From assembly GCA_029204225.1 (NCBI GenBank), contig CM055097.1:11777828-11841827 (forward strand): DNA of 64,000 nt, written 5' to 3'. The stretch comes from Diphasiastrum complanatum. Taxonomy: Eukaryota > Streptophyta > Lycopodiopsida > Lycopodiales > Lycopodiaceae. Of this stretch, positions 10,721 through 22,700 are shown piece by piece. Made by a program: the position numbers and the translations under genes. Position 1 is the first letter of the stretch; the number at the start of each line of letters is the position of its first letter. The notes beneath the pieces were generated by a model. That model did not search any database. It saw only the letters and a program-made list of their open reading frames with translations, and was not told the DNA's origin.

Positions 10721-13700
10721 GTATCCTTTGTTGTAAATTCAGATCTGTTTTGTTTGCTTCCGGCGTTGTGAGTACCCTGATGTCAGATGTTACTTTTGTC
10801 TTGAATTGAATTCAGGTTTCAATGATAACACAGTTTACTTCGATTTTACGATTGAGCATGCCAAGATTCAGGCATAGTGTTTTTGATTGAACATGCTTTG
10901 ATTCGTTTTCTTGCTAGTTTCTTACGCGTGTCTTCAAGAGGTTTTGCAAGCTTTAACGCCTAGACCTCGCAAAATATTTCAGTGATTTATAGCGTTCACC
11001 TATAACGTACTTTTCTTAACAGATCACTAGATAGGTTGCAAGTTGGAGAAGTTGTTTCTACTATCCCAAGTAAGTCACTCTCTTCCTCCCTCTCTGGCAT
11101 TCGACTCCCTGGATTGCTGAGCGGTATTGCTTTACTTCCATAATAATTGTCTCTGCGAATACAGATGAAGAACGATTATTTTTTCCTTGCTTAGGAAGTT
11201 CATATGTGAATGAAAATGAAAATCTTCTTTAGCTCCTCAGTTTTCTTTGGCACCTTAGAACTTACTTAATGCACATACAAGTGCTCAACTTGGAAACCAT
11301 AACATTACGTGAAATTGTGTACGCACTACATAGCTGTTGAATAAATGTATCAGCAAATTATTTCTCATGTCCGTCCCTTACCATCTGGTTCTCAGGAGGC
11401 TGCACGGTATACAAAAGTTAATTATTGCTCCTTACTATAATATGCATCGACCTAGTCATTTGTATATTTTGCTGGAGATTACAACTATTTGCTATCTTCA
11501 CAACTTGAATTGATTCTAGAATGCCAGTCTTCAAGGCATGGTTTCGAATGTCACCTAAAAATTGTTCATGTCACTTCAGAGGCATGCTGAGATCTAGAAA
11601 TTGTTTCTATCCGATGTTAAGATTTAGACTAAGCGTGTTGTAAGGAGTTGGGCACGTGCCTCAAGAGATCCCTTTATTTAGTAAGCTCCCATTTGGGGTC
11701 TTTTATCAAATGTTCTTTAGTGTTCTTATTCTAATCAATGAGGCGCAACAAGCTTGCATTCAAGCACGTTTGATTGCTGATTCAAATGCGTTTGAAACGT
11801 GGACATTTGCAACTCAATTTTTTTTGGGGCCCTAGCCCTCCAAATGAGGTCCTAGGGCCCATCTACCTAAAAAACTACCTACCATGAGGCTGGGACAGCT
11901 CAGCCAGCGCTCATAACTCCTTCACTAACTGCTGCTCCATCGTGGACAAGAAGTGCGCCCTCCATTTCTTGGCATTGATAGAATCTCACTCTCCTCTTCA
12001 TAGTTTACCAAGATTTCTTGTAGGCAGGGGTCTTGGACCATGCTCGAGTGATTAAGTAATAAGAGCATCAGATAAGAGTTTTGAAGTTTTGAATGCTTTT
12101 ATTTGTTAAACATGCTTATTCAACTACGTTTATGTTATGTTTAAGGTTCAAACACTTAAATTAGCATTAGTTGCTTAAAAACTTGCAAAAAAAATCAGAA
12201 AAAGGAATAGGATTTTGTTTCAAACTTTTGAAACTTTCTTTCAAACGTTTCAAACACGTTTCAAACGTGGACGTTTGATACGTTTGAATGCAACCTTCGC
12301 CAAGTAAGTATTTAATAAGTATTGTTACCTATTCATAGCCCTGCCCCTAGCAGCACACCACAATACCTTTAATAAGTCTTGTGTCATTAACTATGGTTGA
12401 TTGATTGGATACTAGTCTTAGGTCTAACATAGTTGCAAAAAATTTCCGAAACGCGTTTCAGAATCGTGTTCAGAAACGCGTTTCGGAAATTTTTGAAAAA
12501 ATTCCAGAAACGTTTTTTTTAAAAAAAAATTGGGTTTTTTTTTTGGGCAATATGGGTATCAGATGAAAGCTCTAATCAAGAGCATAATTACTGTGTAATT
12601 TGCCGACTGTTTCAGGTGCAGGATGGTTCAGTTCAGGTGCATTAATCCATGTTGGGTTCTGTGAAGGATAAAATTCAAAACTAACCTCTAGCATGTCTGT
12701 TACGATCACAGATGGTCCCAGTAAATGTGTTTTCGCTCAGGGAGTGGAAGGCCAAGTCATGAAGAGGTCTTACTGTCAGGGCCGGGGTCTACCGGCAGCC
12801 CCCGGACCCTGCCGTTGGGGGGCGTTGCCCCCCAAACCCCCCACCGGGGGGCTACCACCCCCCGGACCCTGCCGTTGGGGGGCGTTGCCCTCCAAACCCC
12901 CCACCGGGGGGCTACCGCCCCCCGGACCCTGCCGTTGGGGGGCGTTGCCCTCCAAACCCCCCACCGGGGGGCTACCACCCCCCGAACCCCCTGAGCATTT
13001 ATTGAAAACCAGAGCAAATAACAACCAAAATAGCAAGCGAAAAATAAGATCTATTTGTGCCCCATCTACTGCACTTCTGAGAGGCAAAACGCTCGTTTTA
13101 CCATTGATCCCCTGAAAAAATTTCAGCCATAAGCTATTTTTCCAAATCTTTTTTTTTTTTTTTTTTGCGATTCTGGGAGGAGATTAACCTTAGATTCATT
13201 AACATTTGTGTGGACAACATCATTAGTTGTGAAGGGTATACCAAAAAGTTTTGGTCTTGGGTACTAGAAGGTTGCGCTTCAAAAATTCAATAAGCACTTT
13301 GAGGTTTTGGGTTTGTGCTCCTAAGCTTTTGACATTTGGTTGGGATTAACTTGAATATCCAATCTTTCTATTGTATGGAGTTAAGAAATCACTTTGCAAC
13401 TTGTTGATCAAATATTTAGAAGCTAAGATATTGAATATCAAGTATTCAGGTTTGGTTTAATTGTTGGAAGAACTTCATGGCTTTTTGACTGCAATTTGGA
13501 GTCCCCCGTAGTAGGAGTAGGTTGCGTAAGGATTTGTAATCAAATCTTCTTTAGAGTTCTTGCTTATGTTAGAAATCTGGATTTCAACCCATCATTTCTT
13601 GGTCCATTTGAGCATTGACCTTATCATTTAAAAAACTACAACCACCAATTATTGTCATCATGGGGACAAGGCTGAGTTAGTAGTAAAGGTCCATTTAAAT

Positions 13701-16700
13701 GTCATAGTCCAAATCAGCAAGCACGAGTTTCAAATCACTAAGCACAAGAATGTCGTTACTTTATGAAGAACACCCTTAATGTGCTACATATTGTCCAAAA
13801 GTAATGCATTGTATATATTGTCATATGATTAGAATTAGATTGATGGTTATAATGATACTCAACATCCACCATGATTCTATGACATCCTTTATTAGATTAG
13901 GTTTTTTGGCTTGCACCTTCTATTTGCACGTTCTTGTGAAAATGCACTTGTGAAACTGTTAGAAGTAATAAATGATAATGATAGTTTCTCATGGGTTCCT
14001 TTGACTCAAAAGGTCGAGACTTGTGTAACCATGGGTTAGGTTTATTATTTAGACCATGTTAAGTCAATTTTAGTTGAGTTGGACCCAATTTTGGTCCAGT
14101 AGTAATTCGTGGGTCCAAGTAAAGTCTAATTATGTTAAGGGACCCTATCTTGACTTTTGGGGGTACCCTATAATTAGTAGTGGGTCTTGGAAGGTTCTAG
14201 AACTTAGAGTTTGGAAGAGTCTAGGCCCTTGGAAGGCCTATTTATATATACTCTTTGTTCATTTGTAATTCATTCCCTTTCAAGCATTGCTACTACTTTC
14301 TCTCTCCTTGAGGGCGCCTAACCCTCTCCCTCTTCTTCTTCTTCCTCTTTTTCTTCTTCTTGTATATGGAGATTGAATGTTAGAAGGATCTTGGCACTTT
14401 GATTTCCTACATGGTATCAGAGCCATGGATCTTCTATGCTTGATTTAGGGCGCCCTACCAAAAGAGATTGTCTTTACTTAGGGATCACAAAAATTCAGCA
14501 CCTTTGCTGATTTTTTGGAGTGAAGATCCGTTTTTTGACTCTTTTCCGTTTTGCAGGAGGGCGCCACACATCAAAGAAGATAACAGGATTTTGGGCGCCC
14601 AAAAATCAGGTTGTTGTTTGCTGATTTTTCAGGTTGCAGGAAGGCGCCATTAATTATCTTCTTCGGGGCTTCTTTTAGGTCGCCCACATCCGTGTAGGTT
14701 TATCCTACTTCCGTTGGTCCGCTGCTGCCCTATTTTTCAGATTTGCTCCTTTGCAGGAGGGCGCCCATCTACAAGCAATTTCTATTCTTCTGATTTGGCT
14801 GAAAAATCAGCATCCTTGCTGATTTTACAAAGTGAAGATCCGCTTCTTTTTGCTTGTTTCCAGGTGTGGAAGAAGGCGCTAATTTTTTTGTGATGATTCG
14901 ATCACATTCTGAGGCTGAAAATTAGACAGCATATTACCATTTGTAGGGTGTTGCAACAGCCCTATCCGTGTGTGTATTGTTCACACTTTTTGGCAAGAAA
15001 GAAGGGTTCCAAAAAAAGCTTTGTTGGAGGCTACCCTGATTCTTTGCTTGCTGGTTTTTGAGTTTGTAATGCAATTTCAGGCTGAAATTTTCAGCACACA
15101 AGGCTTGTAGGAGGATGAGTTCCTACATCCATCTAATGTGTGGTTTCGACACATTCCGATGCTGATTTGTCAGATTTGATACTTGCTGGTTTTTGTGTCT
15201 TTTAGGGCACATTTAGGGTTTGAAAAAGTTTATCTTCTTGGCTGGTTCTTATGGCAAGAGATTTGGGAGCAATTCGTACTTGTTCAGGTGAAGATATGTT
15301 GGATGGCACCAACTATTCTTCATGGAGTTGCAAGTTGAGATTTTGCATCAATGTGATGATCAAGATTTTATTGGTAACAAGATCTATCTTATATCATTTG
15401 AGATTTTGCAAGACCTCTAAAAGTGCTTGGGAAACACTTTTAAAGATGTACCGAATAAAGGATTCATCATCATGCTTTCTCCTCTCTAGTTCATCCTCTT
15501 TGAAGGTAGAAGGGCAAAGTCATGCAAAGTTTGATCATTGTCTTTCTACAAGTACAAGTTTGCATCGGAATGTTGGTATGGTAAAGCATTCTTCTTTTCT
15601 TGAGCCATTTGTTGCAAATGATGGATGCATTAGTAAAGAACTTTATGAGCAAGCTTCTCAAGACAATGTTTTGGAAAAGGCTGAAATCAAGCATTCTTTG
15701 AAGCCATTTTGTACTAATGGAAGAGGGGAAAAAATCATGTCAATTAGTACATTGGTTCAAAGTGGCGTGTTGCTAGATTATTTGGGTGTTCAAAGTGGCA
15801 AGCTGTTGGTTTTTTTCTTGAAGATGGTGGACACCAGATTTAGCCATAGTTTATTGATCATTTTCAGCCTATGTTACATCGTGAGCATCCTATTATGCAT
15901 CGGGAACGGCCTGCAGAAGGTTTTTGGACAGCAAGGTCCACATTTGGAACACTTTGGACAGCAAAGTGTTGGTGATTTTGTGGCTGTTGGACAGCCGGCT
16001 ACAGCCTCTTGTTGGTTGTCCGAGTCTTTGCGAGATAGCAAAGCATCTTTTTACCTTGGAGGAAACACACGTCTCACCAAAATCAGTACCTTATGCTGAT
16101 TTTCATGTTTTCATGCTTACTTCTTATGATGACGGTGTTGTCTTACCTAGTGTTGGTGAGCAGATCATTGATAGTAAGATTCGGGAGGATGTGATGGTAA
16201 AAGAGTATCATACTCTTCTTTATGTTTCTTGTGGTAAGAAGACTTATGGAATCATGTGGGAACCATTGATGGATTGCAAATCCATATTTCGGCTTGTGGC
16301 TGGTTTTTTGGTTACCTACTTTGGATGGAGCATGCTTGTCTTCACTTTTCGACTTGATGCTACCGCACTTCGTATTCTACATCTCTTCTACATCGGGCAT
16401 GATTGGGGCTGAGATTTCGGCTACTTCGACTACTTCAAGCTGAAGTTTTTTTTTTTTTGGCGGCATTAAGCTTGGACAGCAAGCTACATCTTTTCTTTTT
16501 CGGCTACATGGAGTTTTGGGCAGCATGCAACACTTTGCATTTTTGTTGCAATTTTTCATACTTCATGTCATGTTATGTTTTTTACATTATCATTTAAGGA
16601 GGGTGTTAGAAGTAATAAATGATAATGATAGTTTCTCATGGGTTACTTTGACCCAAAAGGTCGAGAGTTGTGTAACCATGGGTTAGGTTTATTATTTAGA

Positions 16701-19700
16701 CCATGTTAAGTCAATTTTAGTTGAGTTGGACCCAATTTTGGTCCAGTAGTAATTCGTGGGTCCAAGTAAAGTCTAATTATGTTAAGGGACCCTATCTTGA
16801 CTTCTGGGGGTGCCCTATAATTAGTAGTGGGTCTTGGAAGGTTCTAGAACTTAGAGTTTGGAAGAGTCTAGGCCCTTGGAAGGCCTATTTATATGTACTC
16901 TTTGTTCATTTGTAATTCATTCCCTTTCGGGTGGAAGGACGAGTAGAAATAATCAATTCAAACATCTCATGAAGTTCAATCCCAAGCACTCCATGGTCTA
17001 AGACTTTGTGGCTAGACTCCATAATGTTGAAGATTGCATGTCTCCTATTATCCTAGACATAACATCAATATCTTTAATCACGAGCACTTGTAGTAGCTAG
17101 ATTGAATGCTGCAACCAAACACTCGCTAGAATTTCACCAAATTAGCTGCTACTCTTCCTCCATATCAAGCTAAAACCGATAACGTTCATGTGAGAGTTGA
17201 GAATCGGTCCTCACTTAGAGCGATATTCCACTCATAGTTACTCAAGAAAGAAATATGTCACAAAGAGTTGATCACTAATTGAGGAATCTTGAAAATTTTA
17301 GGTAAATCTTGCCAAATTAGAGATGGATGGCTTGCAGCTGCCAAAGAGGTATAGAAGGACGGATGGCCTCCCCCCTTCTTCTCTGACCCCCAAGCTCTTT
17401 CAAGGTAGCATAATTGTTGATGATCAACACAATCCTAGAATCGTTCAAAATTAAAGAGTTTTTTTGTTTGTGTATGTTTGTTTGGGTTATTTTTTTGTTA
17501 TTTTGGGGGTCAAACCTTTTCGATGTGAATCTGACCCAAACGATTCATTTACAAATTGTGATTCATTCGCCCAAGGAATCACAATTCATGGAAACACTAA
17601 CAATATTGGCGATTAAATTCACACTGTAAGGTCATGCAATTAACTCAAAGTCACACTTTTGACTTGGTTAGTTGTCCCTGATTTAGAATTGTTTGAATGT
17701 TTAGGTCTAGGCGTTTACACATTTGAAAAGCCACATTCAATCTGATTTCATGTCTCCCTTAAGTTATTAAGTCAAACTCTCATTGAGACACCTTATTAAC
17801 TTGTAAGTAATTTTCTCTAGACAATTTTTTCTACACATTGGCTTACGCATGCTGATAAATCCTATTACTGGAATACATAGCGGATCCACAAGGTTATGAG
17901 GTTGCACAAAAAAGATCGTGATCCACAACGATTCATCATTCACCACATAACATATCTCTACATATCTTAGGCAATCTGTAGATCTAACATACTTAAGACT
18001 AAGAATCCCATAACTCAATTGATTCTAAGATAATATTGTTCCTCAAAGAGCACTATTCCTCATGAGACCAAACCAAAATCTCTATTAGAGATTTTTTGAA
18101 AAAATAAATCCTTTCACTTAGATCATTTTAAAACTTGTACTTTTGCTTCTTTTTGCTCGCACTATTTTAGGTCAGGGCTGCTTGACCTTTAGCTAACTTT
18201 AAGAAGATTTAAGGTAGTAGCCAATCTCATGTCATACGGATGATAAGGTTTGTACTGTAGTATGTTCCTTTGAATATATTTTTGATAGTCATGTAGAGAC
18301 ATTCATGTTGATGACATAAAAGAGAAAAATCTATCCACAATATCCATCAAAGTTGGCATTGAAATGAATGCAAATTATCATGGGGAACTCAAAGTAAGTG
18401 GTTTCATTCATTGGGCACCTGAGAGTTGGCCAAGATTATCTCCAAGGCTCACATTCACAAGGAAGAGTGGAGGTTCTTAAAATCTCTTAAAATGCAAATG
18501 AGCCAAAATTCTTTCAATGATGGTGATTGGCTATCTATAGACAATTTCAAAGTCAACTAAACTAAACTAACTTGAATGTCTCTTGAACTATGACATGATC
18601 ATACTTAACAGCTTCAAGGTCCTAAAGAGGGGGCCACCTTTAGTTGTTAAGGCATTGTGGATTATAGATCAGATCTGTCAGAGTAGGAAGATTTGTACAA
18701 GATTCATGGAAAGATAAATTGATTTCAGCTTCAATTGCTTGTTCCACTTTAAAAGAATCCCAGTGGGTACATGTAGTAAATTAAAAGTAGAGTGTTTGCA
18801 GTTACATCTACTTTCAAGAGAAACATTTTACTTATGATTAGAGTCGTTTTGTACAAAAGATTGCTAGTTTGATCATAAACATGGTTCAGTGCTATCCTTG
18901 ATGTCACTTTTATATACCCAATTGCTGTCTCATGGATATACAAGTGTGCCTAAATGATTTTATTGATCAGTACTCACCAAAACTAGTTATTTGAAACACA
19001 ACTCGTCAATCAGTTCCATCCAGTTTATGCCTTAATAGATTGGCATAGGTATTCTTATTCGTATATTGCACTGAGCATTGAGCAAGTCAATTTGAATGCT
19101 TACAGAACTTTGCTCACTTGTAAATCCATTGGGTTTATGGAAATGTCTATTGAATTCTGTTAAGTCAAGAATGTTGATTGCTACACTGTATAGATCATGC
19201 AATATGATTAGCTAGAAGACCGTATGTTCAACAGAGAACTGTTGGCATTTAGTTATAGTGATTAATTCTTAGGTTACCAAGTTACCAATCTGGATTTCAA
19301 ATCACCAGTTTTTCTTTCCAACCAATCTTGCGATAAATTTACATGTGGTAGGAATGATTGATTGTGCTCAAGTGAACAATGGATTAGAGGTTCCAAGTTT
19401 AGTCCATATACGTGATGTGAGTGGTTTGTGAAGATTGTGCAAATGCTTATAAGAGATTTGCATGCACCTTCTGTTGGAATGTAAATGGAAATGATGTATT
19501 ATCATAGGTTACTTTGACCCAAAAGGTCGAGAGTTGTGTAACTATGGTCATTTATTATATTAGGCCTACTAAACTTAGAGTTATCTAAGCTAATATGAAA
19601 TTAACTAGGTAGGGGCTCGTGGGTCCACTAGGCCTAATAATGACATTAAGTACCCCAACTTGACATATTGGAGGTACCTTATTCTTTCTATGTAACTTAT

Positions 19701-22700
19701 AGAAAGTTGGATAGTCAATAGTCAAGTAGTTGGATAGCCAATAGTCATGAAGTTAGATAGCCAATAGTCATGAAGTTAGATAGTCATCTTGGACTATGTA
19801 TGTGTGCATCCCATTTGTATGGGACACTTTTGTAAGCAATACTGACTATTCTCCTTGGCTGTCCACGAGTTTCTACAAGAGGGTTTCTAGCCATCTCTCT
19901 ATTTCTTTTGGGAATGCTTTGTGTGATTGAATAGTTAAGATTCTGGATCCTTAGGCTTCTATTTCCTACATGGTATCAGAGCCTTTAGGTGATCAGATTG
20001 CTGGAGAAGGGTCCCCAATAGGAAGCTATCTTCTTCCCTTTTTGGTAGCCGAAAATCATCAAGCTGCCGATTATTTGCAGGAGAAGAATTCGTTCATCTT
20101 CTTATAACTTTTTTTGCAAGAAATTGCTGGAAACCTTCACCTATTTGAGAACTAGCAGTAGGGCGCCCATGCTCAAACCAATTGCCTGTGATTTTGACTC
20201 AATTACATGCTGACAATTCAGATTTACTTCTTTGTAGGAGGGCGCCCATCTACAAATGAAGATACATGTGTTTTGGACACATTTCTTGCTGAAATTTCCC
20301 TGTTGGTGAGCTTGGTGTAGGGCGCTACCATCGGCTCTATATGCACATAGTGTGCACTCTTTTTAGCTACAAATTTCTGGTTTTGGTTTTGGCTTCATTT
20401 GAAGTCTACCTATTTGTGAGCATTTTGTTTTTTGTGCATAAATCAGCCACCTATTTCATTACTTGTTGAGCAAATTGCATTTGGAGTATTGCAATCTATT
20501 GTGCTCATAATTTCAGCTTTGAGGTTGCTGCCCTTTGGGTAGATTTTTGTCTTGGAAGTCTATTTCCTATGTACTACAAGCTGATTTTTTAGTTATGGCT
20601 AAAGAATCGGAGTAAATTGGTTCTTTATTTAATGAAGATAGGCTGGATGGCACAAACTATTCCTTGTGGTGCTACATGATTAAGAACCTTCTTATTGCAA
20701 AAGGTTTATGAGAAGTAGTTAAGAGGCCACCTACCTTGGCTCCTTCTACATCTTCAAGTGCAAGCACTTCTACATCGACATCACCACCTTCAGAAGAGCA
20801 AAAGATTTGGAATCGGCGTGATGATCAAGCCCAGCCCATTCCTTGATTGCTTTATCGGTAACAAGATCCATCTTACCTCACCTTAGATTTTGCAAGACTT
20901 CTAAAAGTGCGTGGGAAACGCTTTTGAAGATGTACCGAATAAAGAATCATCATCCTTTTGCAAGTTCAAGTTTGTTGAAGCAATCTTCTTTTTCAAGCTG
21001 CTGCAAGTTGATGCATGTGATGGATGCATTAGTGAAAAGTTTCATGCGAAACCTTTTCAATTTGATGTTTTGGCAAAGGCTGAAAAATTCGAACACTCTT
21101 TGGAACCGTTTTGTACTAACTTTTGCTCAAAGTGTTAAGAGCGAGCATTTGTTTGGAGAGAAGTTTTCATTACTTGAAGAATCTTCTATGTCATCCCATA
21201 CCTATAGCTTTGATGACGCCATCGTTGATGCATCTCTTGATAGTTTGCCAAATTTTTATGATGAAGACGTTGGACAGCAGGTTCAGTCATCTTCTTTTGG
21301 TCATTTACAGCCCATTTTACATCATGAGCAGTCCATTATGCTTCGGGAACGGCCTGCAGAAGATTATGGACAACATGGTCCATGTTGGGAACATTTTGGG
21401 CAGCAAAGTGTTGAGCGGCCCATAACAGTTCCTTGTCGGCTATTGGAGACTTTGTAGGACAACAAAGAAATGTCTTACTACGAAGGGAAAGCACATGCCT
21501 TTTTAAAATCAGTACCTCTTGCTGATTCTTTTGGTTCTACACTTACTCTTCATCATGATGTTGGTACATTACCTATTCTATGTGAGCAAGTCATTGATGG
21601 TAAGGTTTGGGAGGATGTGATGCCAAAAGAGTTTGGTGCTCTTTTTTACTGTCCTTATGGTAAGAAGTTTTTTTGAATGATGAGGCAGCCTATGATGGAT
21701 TACAAGTCCATGTTTCAACTTATTGCCGAGTTTATGTTGGTTCCCTACTTCGGATGGAGCATGCAAATCCTCACCCTTTGACTTGATGCTTCATTATTAT
21801 GCATTCTTTTCCTTTTATATGTTGAACATGATTGGGGATGAGATTTCGACTACTTCGGTGCGAAGTTTATTTGGCGACATGAAGTTCGAACAACAAGATG
21901 CATTTTTCTCTTTCGAGAAGTTACTTCATGTTATGTCATGCATTTCCATTTAAGGAGGGTGTTGGAATGTAAATGGAAATGATGTTACCATAGGTTACTT
22001 TGACCCAAAAGGTCGAGAGTTGTGTAACCATGGTCATTTATTATATTAGGCCTACTAAACTTAGAGTTATCTAAGTTAGTATGAAATTAACTTGGTAGGG
22101 ACTCGTGGGTCCACTAGGCCTAATAGTGACATTAAGTACCCCAACTTGACATATTGGAGGTACCTTATTCTTTCTATGTAACTTGTAGAAAGTTGGATAG
22201 GCAATAGTCAAGTAGTTGGATAGCCCATAGTCAAGTAGTTGGATAGCCAATAGTCATGAAGTTAGATAGTCATCTTGGACAATGTATATGTGTGCATCCC
22301 ATTTGTATGAGACACTTTTGTAAGTAATACTGACTATTCTCCTTAGCTGTCCGCGAGTTTCTACAAGAAGGGTTTTTAGCCATCTCTCTCTTTCTTTTGA
22401 GAATGCTTTGTGTGATTGAATAGTTAAGATCTTGGATCCTTAGGCCTCTATTTCCTACACCTTCAACAAGTTAAACCCAAAATTTTCAGCTTTTGAGAAC
22501 ATCTTTATTGGACTCCAATGGATTGCTCATACAGTAACCTTTTTGTCCTTCCTTCACAATAATGATTGACTCCTTCAAAAAATCATGATGCTGAAGGTTT
22601 TGCATATACATCATGTGTGCTTGAAGAGTGGATCAGTTGATGACATTTCCCTCCTCATTCTGAGTCACTGTCCTTATACGGACACTAACAAATGAGTGCA

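Larger units (their letters stand above)
13957..16927 (+). mobile_element. non-autonomous LTR element A
   Basis: 5' LTR 13957-14411, PBS 14412-14424, internal region, polypurine stretch AAGGAGGG and a 3' LTR starting at 16604 that is cut at 16927. It has no RT, protease or integrase. It shares LTR blocks (for example GTTACTTTGACCCAAAAGGT), PBS position, leader motif and internal ORF with element B. It is inserted in sense orientation in ARL1 intron 2. Confidence 0.85.
19472..22459 (+). mobile_element. complete non-autonomous LTR element B
   Basis: 2988 bp with both LTRs (19472-19970 and 21960-22459), PBS, polypurine AAGGAGGG and a perfect 5-bp target-site duplication CCTTC (19467-19471 and 22460-22464). 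The internal 2 kb has only a Gag-like start and an unidentified ORF. No RT, RNase H, protease or integrase, so movement would need enzymes supplied by another element. It lies in sense orientation in ARL1 intron 2. Confidence 0.93.

Noticed and set aside
11749-12306. Target-site duplication around repeat a
   Set aside because: Flanks AGGCGCAA and GCCAAGTA match only partly; not claimed.
12693-13115. 140-codon plus frame and two minus frames over the 60-bp repeat
   Set aside because: All frames are open because a 60-base unit (a multiple of 3) repeats; composition follows the repeat and no domain is present.
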